The translations under genes and the position numbers were made by a program. From the NCBI GenBank assembly GCA_002404055.1, contig DHIZ01000244.1:1-43382 (forward strand): DNA of 43,382 nucleotides, read 5' to 3'. This document shows, piece by piece, positions 17,141-25,281 of the stretch. The DNA comes from Chloroflexi bacterium UBA4733 (lineage in GTDB: Bacteria > Chloroflexota > UBA4733). Position 1 is the first letter of the stretch, and the number at the start of each line of letters is the position of its first letter. A model generated the notes under the pieces. That model was not told the origin of the DNA, ran no database searches, and saw only the letters and a list, made by a program, of their open reading frames with translations.

Positions 17141-17965
17141 GTGAAAAAGGGCATCTGCTACGGCTGCATCGACGAAGGTGACACTTTCGAGGCGAAGCTG
17201 GCGGCGGCACGGCAGGCCGGCTACGACGGCGTGGAGTTGAGCTTTGATTCGCAGGCTACCGCTCCGCTGCGTATGGGCATGGATCGTGGGGAGGTCGAGC
17301 GCCTGCGCGCGACGGTCGAAAGCCACGGCCTGGAAGTCCGCAGCTTGATGAGCGGCGCGACGCTTCGCGACACGCCGATCCTCCACAGCGATCCCGCCAT
17401 CCGGCGGCAGGCGGTTGCCAACCTGGCAGCAGCGCTGCAGACCGCCGCCTGGATCGGCGCCGGCACCATCCTGGTTCACCCGGGACAGTTGCGACCGGAC
17501 ACGCGCTACGACGAGGCCTGGGGCTGGACCGTACAGGTACTTCGCGACCTTATCCCGGCCTGCGAGCAGACGGGAGTGGGGTTAGGGCTGGAAAACGTCT
17601 GGAACAAGTTCCTGCTGGCGCCGACCGAGATGCGCCAGTTGCTTGATGAGGTCGGTCACCCCCTGGTCGGCTGCTACCTGGACACCGCCAACATGTTGCT
17701 GTACGGCTACGCCGAGCAGTGGGTGGCGATCGTCGGCTCCCGCATCCGCAAGGTCCACGTCAAAGACTTCAAGCGCGAGCGCGGCGGTGGCCGTTTCTGC
17801 CAACTGCTGGCCGGTGACTGCAACTATCCCGCAGTGATGCGCGAGTTACGCGCGCTCGGCTACGACGACTACCTGACCTCTGAAGTCAGCCGCGGCGAAC
17901 GTGGCGAGGGGCAAACGATGGCCGACACGGCAGCGCGAATTATGGACATTATCGCCATGGCGTAG
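17141..17965 (+). CDS. Sugar phosphate isomerase/epimerase, TIM-barrel family, copy 2
   Basis: The 274-residue paralog of the upstream gene has the same barrel landmarks: GLGLENVWNK, GCYLDTANM, IRKVHVKDF and LTSEV. The glutamate, aspartate and histidine positions expected to bind the metal are present. The GTG start at 17141 is preceded by AAGGAAAGAG. Keeping two diverged copies side by side suggests either successive steps on one sugar or different substrates. No sugar dehydrogenase or kinase is directly adjacent, so the pathway cannot be named. Copy 2 has a longer, positively charged loop after HVKD (KRERGGGR), a candidate region for substrate difference. Confidence 0.85.
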   Translation: MKKGICYGCIDEGDTFEAKLAAARQAGYDGVELSFDSQATAPLRMGMDRGEVERLRATVESHGLEVRSLMSGATLRDTPILHSDPAIRRQAVANLAAALQTAAWIGAGTILVHPGQLRPDTRYDEAWGWTVQVLRDLIPACEQTGVGLGLENVWNKFLLAPTEMRQLLDEVGHPLVGCYLDTANMLLYGYAEQWVAIVGSRIRKVHVKDFKRERGGGRFCQLLAGDCNYPAVMRELRALGYDDYLTSEVSRGERGEGQTMADTAARIMDIIAMA

Positions 17966-18026
17966 TGTTACCCGCGGCATGGACGTTGACGGGCAGATTG
18001 CCGAGAGATCGACCCGCCGGTGATAC

Positions 18027-18056
18027 TTGACTTAATCAGTAAACTTCGTCAATAAT
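18027..18056 (+). promoter_or_regulatory. Candidate promoter for the SBP56-like gene
   Basis: TTGACT (18027-18032) and AATAAT (18051-18056) are separated by 18 bases, in an AT-richer patch of otherwise GC-rich sequence, about 84 bases before the GTG start at 18140. A strong GC palindrome (18076-18096) lies between the promoter and the gene. Confidence 0.4.
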
Positions 18057-18075
18057 CACGTGGGGGGTATGAACA

Positions 18076-18096
18076 GGGGCCGCCCCGGGCGGCCCC
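18076..18096. terminator. GC-rich perfect palindrome upstream of the SBP56-like gene
   Basis: GGGGCCGCCC and GGGCGGCCCC are perfect 10-base arms around a single central base. As RNA it would form a very stable hairpin. It lies 110 bases after the isomerase stop and 43 bases before the next start, with no T-run. It could be a terminator of the isomerase operon, or a 5'-leader hairpin if the candidate promoter at 18027 is used. Confidence 0.45.
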
Positions 18097-18139
18097 GTTC
18101 CGGCCCGCTAGCTAGGCGAAACGAAACAGGAGGCAGACA

Positions 18140-19468
18140 GTGGACGAGCACGAACAGCATCGGGTGGGCTACGCCTCGCCGGAGGAGGCGCAACAGGCGC
18201 CACGGGAGGAGATTGTCTACGTCGCCGCGTTGCACACCGGTACCGGGGTCGATGCGCCAGACTATCTCGGCGTGGTCGACGTCAATCCCCAGTCTGATCA
18301 GTACGGCAAGATCATCCATCAGACTCCCATGCCCGGCAGGGGCGACGAACTCCACCACTATGGCTGGCAGGTCTGCAGCAGCGCCTGTCACAGCGATATG
18401 GAGCGCAAGCACCTGATCGTGCCGGGCTTTCGATCCAGCCGACTGCACATTGTCGACGTCGGCTCCGACCCCAGGCGGCCGGAAATCGTCAAGGTCATCG
18501 ACGGCGACGAGGTCAAGCGCAAGACCGGGCTCTCGGCGCCGCACACCGTGCATTGCATGCCGGGCGAGATTGTCGTGATCAGCATGCTGGGCAATGCCGA
18601 CGGCGACGCGCCTGGCGGCTTCCTGGTGCTCGATGCCAAAAACTTCGACATCCTCGGGCGCTGGGGCAAAGAGACGAACGGCATGCAGTTCACCTACGAC
18701 TTCTGGTACCAGCCGCGCCAGAACGCCATGGTCTCCAGTGAGTGGGCTGCACCCAACACCTTCCAGGGCGGCTTCGACTTAAAGGATGTCTCGGCGGGCA
18801 AGTACGGGCACAGCGTCCACTTCTGGGATCTAGGCGAGCAGCGCGTCACGCAGAGCATCGACCTGGGTGCGGACGGCATGATCCCGCTGGAAGTGCGTTG
18901 GCTACACCAGCCCGAAGCAGCAACCGGCTTTGTCGGCGCCGCCCTCTCCAGCGTGCTGTGGCGCTGGTTTCGCGCTGGCGATCGCTGGCAGGTGGAGAAG
19001 GTAGCGCAGGTGGAACCGGTCGAGACCGGCGGCTGGCCCTTCCCCGTGCCGGGGCTGATCACCGACCTGCTGCTGTCGATGGACGACCGCTTCCTCTACC
19101 TGTCCAACTGGCTGCACGGCGATCTGCGCCAGTACGATATCTCCGACCCGGCGCACCCCCGGCTCACCGGCCAGGTCTGGCTGGGCGGGGTGATTGGGCA
19201 CGAAGGGCACGCCGGCCGCAAGTTCGACGGCGGGCCGCAAATGCTGCAACTCAGCATGGACGGCCGCCGCCTCTACGTCACCAACTCGCTCTACTCCACC
19301 TGGGATAACCAGTTCTACCCCGGCATGCAGTCCTGGATGCTCAAGCTGGATTGCGATCCCGCCGGCGGCATGACGCTGGACGAGCGCTTCATGGTCGACT
19401 TCGGCACGGCCCGCGGCCACGAGATTCACCTGCCGGGCGGCGATTGCACGACGGAGATCTTCCCGTAG
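18140..19468 (+). CDS. Selenium-binding protein SBP56 family (methanethiol oxidase-like)
   Basis: The 442-residue product has the length and motif order of SBP56/SELENBP1 proteins. An early YGWQVCSSACH block is followed by RKHLIVPGFRSSRLHIVDV, APHTVHCMPGEIV, then GNADGDAPGGFLVLD and repeated beta-propeller strands with LSMDDRFLYLSNWLHGD and a late GHEIHLPGGDCTTEI. Characterised bacterial members are copper-dependent methanethiol oxidases that yield formaldehyde, hydrogen sulfide and hydrogen peroxide. Conserved His and Cys residues expected for metal binding are present, but no signal peptide is seen, so it should be cytosolic. The GTG start at 18140 follows an excellent ACAGGAGG. It stands alone, with its own likely promoter, and ends just before the transposase/QueA scar. 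Confidence 0.87.
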   Translation: MDEHEQHRVGYASPEEAQQAPREEIVYVAALHTGTGVDAPDYLGVVDVNPQSDQYGKIIHQTPMPGRGDELHHYGWQVCSSACHSDMERKHLIVPGFRSSRLHIVDVGSDPRRPEIVKVIDGDEVKRKTGLSAPHTVHCMPGEIVVISMLGNADGDAPGGFLVLDAKNFDILGRWGKETNGMQFTYDFWYQPRQNAMVSSEWAAPNTFQGGFDLKDVSAGKYGHSVHFWDLGEQRVTQSIDLGADGMIPLEVRWLHQPEAATGFVGAALSSVLWRWFRAGDRWQVEKVAQVEPVETGGWPFPVPGLITDLLLSMDDRFLYLSNWLHGDLRQYDISDPAHPRLTGQVWLGGVIGHEGHAGRKFDGGPQMLQLSMDGRRLYVTNSLYSTWDNQFYPGMQSWMLKLDCDPAGGMTLDERFMVDFGTARGHEIHLPGGDCTTEIFP

Positions 19469-19599
19469 CAACTGTCGCCTTCGCCGCGAAGCCAGAGCAG
19501 GGCAGCTTCCGCCGCGCAACCCTGGTCCGCCGGCTCCTCCTGGGACGCCAACTCATCGAAGAGGTCCTGGAGGCGGAGCTGGATGCCGTCAAGCACGTC

Positions 19600-19752
19600 G
19601 GCGGCGCCGAGCAGCGCCCGAAGGGTACCCGGTTTGGCGCGGCCGTACCCTTGGCGCTTGATGAGCTTAACCTTGTGGGCGTGTCCTTCCACGATGCTGT
19701 TGGACCACGGCTCGGTAATCGCCGCTTCGACGGCACTCCGATCGGCCAGCAT
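19600..19752 (-). pseudogene. ISL3-family transposase fragment (C-terminal part)
   Basis: On the minus strand ADRSAVEAAITEPWSNSIVE and then KLIKRQGYGRAK match the conserved C-terminal block of ISL3 transposases, which usually read AVEAAL..PWSNG.VEG and KLIKRQMYGRA. Only about 50 residues are recognisable. The DDE catalytic core and both IS ends are missing. The frame stays open to 19426 but no longer resembles the family. Its upstream edge (near 19750) abuts the QueA-like fragment directly. It is inactive. Confidence 0.7.
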
Positions 19753-19753
19753 G

Positions 19754-19933
19754 CCGGAACGCGGGGTACGCGCTGTGGATGGGCTCCTCACGGGCTTTCA
19801 CGAACCGGAGGCGACGCATCTGGCGATGCTGGCGGCGATCGCCGACCGGAACGTGCTCCAAGATGCCTACCGGACCGCCATTGATTTCGGCTACCTCTGG
19901 CACGAGTTCGGGGATGTCCACCTGATTTTGTGA
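19754..19933 (+). pseudogene. QueA-like 3' fragment (S-adenosylmethionine:tRNA ribosyltransferase-isomerase)
   Basis: About 59 plus-strand codons read PERGVRAVDGLLTGFHEPEA, then LAMLAAIAD, AYRTAIDFGYLWHEFGD and a final HLIL before the stop at 19933. This matches the extreme C-terminus of QueA-family proteins (VDxLxTxFHxPxST, then Y..A....Y....GD..LI). QueA makes epoxyqueuosine in tRNA. The first ~300 residues are absent; where they should be lies an ISL3 transposase fragment on the other strand. It has no start codon or ribosome-binding site of its own and is clearly a remnant. Confidence 0.65.
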
Positions 19934-20130
19934 CCGCTGACACCAGCAGCGCCCTGGCGTATGCACGCATTGCAAGCACAATCCGCGCCCGAACCGGCGC
20001 CATCACTGGCGATGGTGAGCCCACTCCACAACCACGGTCCACACACCATCGCAGCGGTCAGCAGCCTCTCCTCCGAACGTACCTGTGCCAGACAGCAGGA
20101 CGGCCGCTCGCGTAGGTGACGGAGAGCCAG

Positions 20131-20406
20131 CTACCCAGCGTCGTCACGCTCGGACGGACGCTGCAGCGCTCGCCGCAACCGGGCGACTTCCAGTTCGGCA
20201 GCGTGCAATCGCGACTCCGCCGCCACACTCACGCTGGGGCCAGCCAGGCGGTCGCGCAAGGAGTAGTACAGCGAGTCGATCACATCGCGGTGGTGCTGGG
20301 TGGCCAAAGGCTCATCCTGCTCCTCGAACGTCGGGTCATCCGCCAGGAGCTCTTGCAGGTCGACGACGCTGGTGCTTATCACGTTCGCTCTCCCGGCGAC
20401 GAGCAT
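20131..20406 (-). CDS. Small hypothetical protein with C-terminal coiled coil
   Basis: The 91-residue frame lies 73 bases downstream of the GAF-domain gene on the same strand. The middle is acidic and Asp/Glu-rich (LLADDPTFEEQDEP) and includes HHRDVIDSLYYSLRDRL. The end is a heptad-like helix (LHAAELEVARLRRALQ). No known domain is recognised. The composition looks like real coding sequence, but the ribosome-binding site before the ATG at 20406 is weak. It might act with the GAF protein. The 198 bases between it and the QueA fragment hold nothing I can identify. Confidence 0.5.
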   Translation of the reverse strand: MLVAGRANVISTSVVDLQELLADDPTFEEQDEPLATQHHRDVIDSLYYSLRDRLAGPSVSVAAESRLHAAELEVARLRRALQRPSERDDAG

Positions 20407-20479
20407 AGCCTACGGGGATGGGCGATATCGCTGCCGCAGGTGCAGGCGAGGCTCCCGTCCTTCATCGGCCGACTTGGAC

Positions 20480-21064
20480 TCAGACCTTGGACGCCTCCAC
20501 ACCCCACAGCGCCCCCACCGTCTGGTCCAGATCGCGCCGCAGCTCGCCGTGCAACCGCGCGTTGTCGATGGCGATGGCCCCCAGATCGGCCAGCGCCGTT
20601 AGGAAATCGACCTCTTCGGAATCGAACTCGCGGCGGGCAGCGGTGTACACGCGCAGCACGCCGATTGGCTCACCGTGCAGGCTCAGGGGCACACACAGCG
20701 CCGAGACCAGACCCTCCTGTGCTGCTTGTTTGGGGTACTGAAAGCGCGGATCAATGCGCACATCCTCCACCCAGACCGCCGTACCCTGCAACGCTACATG
20801 GTCCAACGGGCTGTGGCCGCGGTCCACCGGCCCCTTGTTGAGATACCTGTCGCTCAGGCCATACGACGTGCGCTGCGTCAAGATGTCGCTGTTCGCTACC
20901 AGCAGGCGCAGTGTCGCGGCCTTGACATCCATGGCTTCCGCGACGTGCCGGACCAGCCGGCTGAGCACCTCCTCCAGATCCAGGCTGGAGGCAATCTCGT
21001 GCGTGGCGGCGTACAGCGTCCGCCAATAGCTGCGGTCGTGGCGAGTGCCCTCGGCTCTGTCCAT
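20480..21064 (-). CDS. GAF-domain protein
   Basis: The 194-residue protein is a single GAF sensor domain (about 20-170) with a start helix (YAATHEIASSLDLEEVLSRL), a core with LRLLVANSDIL, and the typical SALCVPLSLHGEPIGVLRVY and AIAIDNARLH end. GAF domains bind cyclic nucleotides, haem, small molecules or partner proteins. There is no output domain, so it probably works as a stand-alone sensor or with another protein such as a histidine kinase. The gene diverges from the UspA operon across a 159-base shared promoter region, consistent with a stress-related role. The ligand is unknown. Confidence 0.83.
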   Translation of the reverse strand: MDRAEGTRHDRSYWRTLYAATHEIASSLDLEEVLSRLVRHVAEAMDVKAATLRLLVANSDILTQRTSYGLSDRYLNKGPVDRGHSPLDHVALQGTAVWVEDVRIDPRFQYPKQAAQEGLVSALCVPLSLHGEPIGVLRVYTAARREFDSEEVDFLTALADLGAIAIDNARLHGELRRDLDQTVGALWGVEASKV

Positions 21065-21098
21065 GCGTTCCTCCTGTCGTTCGGCCGTCGGGACGCCA

Positions 21099-21126
21099 TT
21101 GTCGGGGCCAGCATTGCCTATACTAT
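21099..21126 (+). promoter_or_regulatory. Candidate promoter for the UspA-permease-sensor operon
   Basis: TTGTCG (21099-21104) and TACTAT (21121-21126) have a 16-base spacer and lie about 97 bases ahead of the UspA start. The region is shared with the divergent GAF gene, and TATAGT on the opposite strand at the same place could serve as its -10 box. Confidence 0.4.
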
Positions 21127-21223
21127 ACCCTCAGCGGTTCGCGAGTACTGGGTACAGGACGTGCGAACCAACGCAGTGAGACCCGAGCGTCGGCGTCTTC
21201 CGGTGGCGTAACCCGAGGACAAC

Positions 21224-21691
21224 ATGGACATATTGCGCTCGCTCCGTAAGGCGCCGGCGGACGCCGTATCGGCGGAAACGAGGCCAGGCAACGTACTGGT
21301 TCCTGTCAACGGCAATGTGGTCGATGATCAGGTCGTCCGCCTGGCCTGCACGCTGGTGCGCCGGCAGCAGGGAACCCTCACCCTGATGCACATCATTGAA
21401 GTGCCGCGCAGTCTCCCCCTGGATGCCGAAGTCAACATAGAATCCTCGCGGCGCATCCTGGATGTCGCGGCGGAAGCAGCGGAACAACTGGGCGTGCAGG
21501 CCCGCACCGAGATTATCCAGGCGCGTGAGGCCGGAGCCACCATCGTCGAGGAGGCACGCAACATGGGTGCCGGATTGATCCTGCTCGGCTTGCCACGGCT
21601 GCAACGCATTGGATCCCCCAGCCTGGGGCGTACCATCCCCCACGTCCTGCTGCACGGGCACTGCCGCGTGATCGTGGTGCGACCGGCATGA
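21224..21691 (+). CDS. Universal stress protein, UspA family
   Basis: The 155-residue protein shows a single Usp domain. VLVPVNGN (about 25-32) forms the first strand, the middle has LTLMHIIEVPRSLPLD, then GAGLILLGLPRLQRIGSPSL and the closing HVLLHGHCRVIVVRP. The ATP-binding pattern G-x2-G-x9-G(S/T) is only partly kept: the loop has GLPRLQRIG and LGRT, so nucleotide binding is uncertain. Its stop overlaps the permease start (ATGA), so it is coupled to the transporter. Usp proteins are commonly paired with transporters and regulate or monitor them under stress, which is the likely role here. Confidence 0.87.
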   Translation: MDILRSLRKAPADAVSAETRPGNVLVPVNGNVVDDQVVRLACTLVRRQQGTLTLMHIIEVPRSLPLDAEVNIESSRRILDVAAEAAEQLGVQARTEIIQAREAGATIVEEARNMGAGLILLGLPRLQRIGSPSLGRTIPHVLLHGHCRVIVVRPA

Positions 21692-23280
21692 GCGACGAGC
21701 AGGGGAGTGCCAGCCCCGGGCGCAATGGCGCAGGCAATAGGCATACCGACGATCCCGCGCCCCGCCGAGAGGTGGTGAAAGGCCGCTCCGGAGCGGGCGG
21801 CTACGTGCGTCTGCGTATCCCGCGTGTGTTGCGGCTCCGCCGTGTCCTCGGCGTGCCGGCGCTGTTCAGCTCCGGCTACGGCAACGTCGGGTCATCTATC
21901 TACTACGCGCTGGGTGTCACGACGGTCTACGCCCTGGGTGCAGCCCCTCTGGCGCTGCTGCTGGCGGGGGCCTTCTTCGTGCTGACCTGCCTCAGCTACA
22001 CCGAAGGCACGGTGGCCGTGCCGGAGGCCGGCGGCGCTTCCAGCTTCGCCCGGCGCGGCTTCAACGAGCTGGTCTCCTTCTTCACGGGCTGGATGACGAT
22101 GTTGAGCTACACCGTCACCATCTCCATCTCGGCCTATGCCGCCGTTGGCTACATGGCCGTTTTCTTCCCACCGTTGGGCACGAAGCCGCTGATCGTCATT
22201 GCCACCGTGATTATCATCGCGCTGCTGATCGGCTTGAACATCATCGGCGTGCAAGAGGCCACGCGCGTCTCCGTCCTCTTTGCCGTGATCGACCTGGCGA
22301 CCGAGACCATCGTCGTGATCGTCGGCTTCATCTTCCTTCTGAACTTCGGCCTCATCTTTCACCAGATTCATCTGGGCATGACCCCACACTGGGGAAACTT
22401 TTTGCGCTCGATCTCGGTGGCCATGGTGGCCTATACCGGCATCGAAACAATCAGCAACGTCAGCGAGGAAGCCAAGGATCCCGGCCGTACCGTACCGCGC
22501 GCCTACGCCTCGTTGATCTTCGCCGTGTTGATCCTGTTTATTGGCATATCGCTTGTCGCCCTCTCTGCCATGCCCATTACCTGCGGCGCGGGCGGCCCGA
22601 CCCTCGCCTCTGTCGGCGCCTGTCCGGCCGGAATTGCCCATGCGCCGACATCGGAGTTATCCACCACCTACCTGAACGACCCGGTTGCCGGTATCGCCGG
22701 CAAGCTACCCAGCCCCTACGACGCCATCCTCAAGCCAATGGTCGCCTTTTTGGCCGCCACGATTCTGCTGATTGGCGCGAACGCCGGTGTGCTGGGCGTC
22801 TCCCGCCTCTCCTTCTCGATGGGAGCGCATTACCAGCTTCCGGGTGTGCTGTATCAGGTCAACCGGCGCTTCCGCACCCCCCATGTGACCATCCTCGTGT
22901 TCGGCATCATCGCCATGGTGTTGGTGCTGAACGGCGACGTGACCGACCTCTCCAACATTTATGCCTTCGCGGCGACCATCACCTTCACGATGGCGCACCT
23001 GAGCGTCATCGGCATTCGCATCAAAGACCCGGACGGCGAGCGACCTTTCCAGTTACCCCTGAACGTCACGATCAAAGGACGCAAGATCCCGCTCATCTCC
23101 GTCGTCGGCGGTATCGGCACCTTCATCATCTGGCTCATCATTGCCCTGAACAATCGCTTCGGTCAGATCATCGGCTTCCCCTGGATGATCCTCGGTCTCG
23201 TCTTCTATGTCATCTATCGTCGGCGTCTCGGCCTGTCGCTCACGAAGATGGCGAAGCGGCCGCCATTGGAGACGTCCTGA
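21688..23280 (+). CDS. APC-superfamily permease
   Basis: The 530-residue protein has about 12 hydrophobic segments. Its first helix shows the APC signature GYGNVGSSIYYALGV, followed by a helix-6-like block MVAYTGIETISNVSEEAKDP that matches the substrate-binding region of amino-acid permeases. The N-terminal ~45 residues are polar and cytosolic, and the C-terminus is short, without the large soluble domain of KimA-type potassium carriers. A cation- or proton-coupled amino acid or related transporter is most likely. Potassium transport cannot be excluded given the KdpD/KdpE-like neighbours. The start ATG at 21688 overlaps the UspA stop, and the histidine kinase start follows one base after its stop. 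The insert CGAGGPTLASVGACPAG in a loop is unusual. Confidence 0.87.
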   Translation: MSDEQGSASPGRNGAGNRHTDDPAPRREVVKGRSGAGGYVRLRIPRVLRLRRVLGVPALFSSGYGNVGSSIYYALGVTTVYALGAAPLALLLAGAFFVLTCLSYTEGTVAVPEAGGASSFARRGFNELVSFFTGWMTMLSYTVTISISAYAAVGYMAVFFPPLGTKPLIVIATVIIIALLIGLNIIGVQEATRVSVLFAVIDLATETIVVIVGFIFLLNFGLIFHQIHLGMTPHWGNFLRSISVAMVAYTGIETISNVSEEAKDPGRTVPRAYASLIFAVLILFIGISLVALSAMPITCGAGGPTLASVGACPAGIAHAPTSELSTTYLNDPVAGIAGKLPSPYDAILKPMVAFLAATILLIGANAGVLGVSRLSFSMGAHYQLPGVLYQVNRRFRTPHVTILVFGIIAMVLVLNGDVTDLSNIYAFAATITFTMAHLSVIGIRIKDPDGERPFQLPLNVTIKGRKIPLISVVGGIGTFIIWLIIALNNRFGQIIGFPWMILGLVFYVIYRRRLGLSLTKMAKRPPLETS

Positions 23281-23281
23281 C

Positions 23282-24775
23282 ATGGCGTCCCCCGCCTCAG
23301 ATGGTAAACCATATTGGTGGGACGCGCCGAGGAGGCTGCCACCGACCTCGGTGGCAACGGCACGCTCCATCATGCGCAAACCCGTGGCCGGCTGGCTTGT
23401 GGCGATGGCGGCGACGCTGTGTACCACCGCAGTCATCGGCGGCGTCTTGCAGTTCAGCAGCATCCCCAACATCACACTGCTCTACCTGTTTCCCGTCGTG
23501 GCGGTGGCAGGCGGCTGGGGACGGCGTCCCGCTATTGGTGCTGCCCTCCTGGCGTCGCTCAGCTTCGACTGGTTCTTCGTCCAACCCGTCCACGCCTTCA
23601 CCGTCGACGACCCTGCGGAGTGGCTGGCGCTCGTCGTTTTGCTGCTGGCGGCCGTCTTCACGGCGAACCTGACGGCGGCCCTGCGCCAGCAGGCCCAGGA
23701 GGCTCGTCAGCAAGCCTGGGAGGCAGGAACCCTACGCACGCTGGCCTCGACACTGGCGGCAGCCCACGACCTGCCGGAGTTGCTGGAACTGGGCAGGGAG
23801 CAGGCGATCGCCGTGTTTCACTGTTCGTCCTGTGTCATCGATCTCGCGGAGGAGACGCAGCCGGTCGAGAGCGAACTGGCACTGCCGCTGCGCACGCCGC
23901 GGGGCAAGCTCGGCTTGCTGCGCCTGGCCGGAGCGGCCGGCAACGCAACGGCGGAGTGGGAAGCCGGCCCGCTGTTGCATGCCTTCGCCGCCCAGTTGGC
24001 GCTCGCCATCGAGCGTGTGCGCCTGCAGGAGGAGGCCACGCAGGCCGAAGTGTTGCGCCGCACCGACGAGTTGCGCTCAACCTTGCTCTCGGCAGTGTCG
24101 CACGACTTGCGGACGCCGCTGGCAGCGATCAAGGCAGCAGCAACGAGCCTCCTGCAACACGACGTCGAGTGGTCGGAGGCGGAACGAGAGGGGTTTGCCC
24201 GCAGTATCAATGGCGGCGTCGACCGCCTCAACCGCCTGGTGGCCAACGTGCTCGATCTGTCGCGCATCGAAGCGGGGGCGCTCCGTCTCGATCTGGAGGA
24301 ATACTTGCTCGAGGACCTCATCAACGAGGCAGCAGCACAGGTAGCGCACCTCTTCGTCGCCGGGCAGCTGCGCATCGAGCCGTTCGCGGACCCGGCGGCC
24401 CTGCATTGGGTGCGCGTTGATCCGATTCTGGTAGAGCAGGTGCTGGTGAATCTGCTGGAAAATGCTGCGAAGTACTCCCCCGCCGGAGGACCCGTGACGG
24501 TGCGGGGGCGCCTGGAGTGCGACGAAGCGCTGCTGGAGATCGAGGATCGCGGACCCGGCATTGCCGCCGACGAACGCGAGAAGGTGTTCGAGCGCTTTTA
24601 CCGCGTGACCCACCATGGCCGAGCAGCGGGAGCAGGCATCGGTCTGGCTGTCTGCAAAGGCGTCGTGGAAGCCCATGGCGGGCGCATCTGGGTGTCGCCC
24701 CGGCGCGGCGGCGGCTCGACGTTTGCCATTTCGTTGCCCGGCGTGCGCGCCGCGGCGGCTGAGGGCGGCGGCTGA
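23282..24775 (+). CDS. KdpD-like sensor histidine kinase (DUF4118, HisKA, HATPase)
   Basis: The 497-residue protein has four closely spaced membrane helices of the DUF4118 type (LLYLFPVVAVAGGWG, SFDWFFVQPVHAFTV). A coiled linker and a GAF-like region follow, then HisKA with SHDLRTPLAAIK (His274) and an HATPase with N box LLENAAKYSP, G1 box DRGPGI, F box ERFYR and G2 box GAGIGLAVCKG. It lacks the N-terminal KdpD and Usp domains of classical KdpD. The Usp function may be supplied by the separate UspA two genes upstream. I start at ATG 23282, one base after the permease stop; the longer frame to 23207 overlaps the permease. No kdpFABC is in the window. Confidence 0.88.
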   Translation: MASPASDGKPYWWDAPRRLPPTSVATARSIMRKPVAGWLVAMAATLCTTAVIGGVLQFSSIPNITLLYLFPVVAVAGGWGRRPAIGAALLASLSFDWFFVQPVHAFTVDDPAEWLALVVLLLAAVFTANLTAALRQQAQEARQQAWEAGTLRTLASTLAAAHDLPELLELGREQAIAVFHCSSCVIDLAEETQPVESELALPLRTPRGKLGLLRLAGAAGNATAEWEAGPLLHAFAAQLALAIERVRLQEEATQAEVLRRTDELRSTLLSAVSHDLRTPLAAIKAAATSLLQHDVEWSEAEREGFARSINGGVDRLNRLVANVLDLSRIEAGALRLDLEEYLLEDLINEAAAQVAHLFVAGQLRIEPFADPAALHWVRVDPILVEQVLVNLLENAAKYSPAGGPVTVRGRLECDEALLEIEDRGPGIAADEREKVFERFYRVTHHGRAAGAGIGLAVCKGVVEAHGGRIWVSPRRGGGSTFAISLPGVRAAAAEGGG

Positions 24776-25281
24776 TGGCCGGGGCACGCGTGCTGCTGAT
24801 CGACGACGACCCGGAGATCGTGCGGGCGCTGACCACAAACCTGCGTGCCCATGGCTACGATGTCGCCACGGCGGCGACCGGCAACGAGGCGCTGGACCAC
24901 TTGGCAACGGGCCGGCCAGACATCATCTTCTTGGACCTTGGCCTGCCCGACATCGACGGTCTGGAGGTGCTGCGGCGAATACGCAGCGCAGCGAGTACGC
25001 CGATCATCGTCCTGTCGGCCCGGCACCAGGAACGCGAGAAGGTGGCGGCGCTCGATGCCGGGGCCGACGACTACCTCACCAAACCCTTCGGCATGGACGA
25101 ACTCCTGGCCCGCCTGCGCGTGGCCCTGCGCAGGCTCGGCGGCCTGAGCAGCGGTCAGAGCGCCACGCTCCAGCTCGGGTCGTTGCTGATTGACCTCGAC
25201 CGCCGGCAGATCATGCGCGGCACGGAGGAAGTACACCTGACGCCGACGGAGTACGAAATCCTCAAAGTGCTGCTGAGCTAG
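24775..25281 (+). CDS. KdpE-like response regulator, truncated by an in-frame amber stop
   Basis: The 168-residue product has a complete receiver domain (D10, D11, phospho-acceptor D54 in FLDLGLPD, conserved Lys in LTKPF). It then has the start of an OmpR-type winged-helix domain and stops with TAG at 25279-25281, right after LTPTEYEILKVLLS. The same frame continues past the TAG with the rest of a normal winged helix (25282-25476). A CAG (Gln) to TAG change would explain this, since family members typically have a polar residue there. As annotated, the protein lacks the recognition helix and wing and could not bind DNA normally. It overlaps the histidine kinase stop (TGATG). A base-call error, readthrough, or true loss of function are all possible. 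Confidence 0.8.
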   Translation: MAGARVLLIDDDPEIVRALTTNLRAHGYDVATAATGNEALDHLATGRPDIIFLDLGLPDIDGLEVLRRIRSAASTPIIVLSARHQEREKVAALDAGADDYLTKPFGMDELLARLRVALRRLGGLSSGQSATLQLGSLLIDLDRRQIMRGTEEVHLTPTEYEILKVLLS

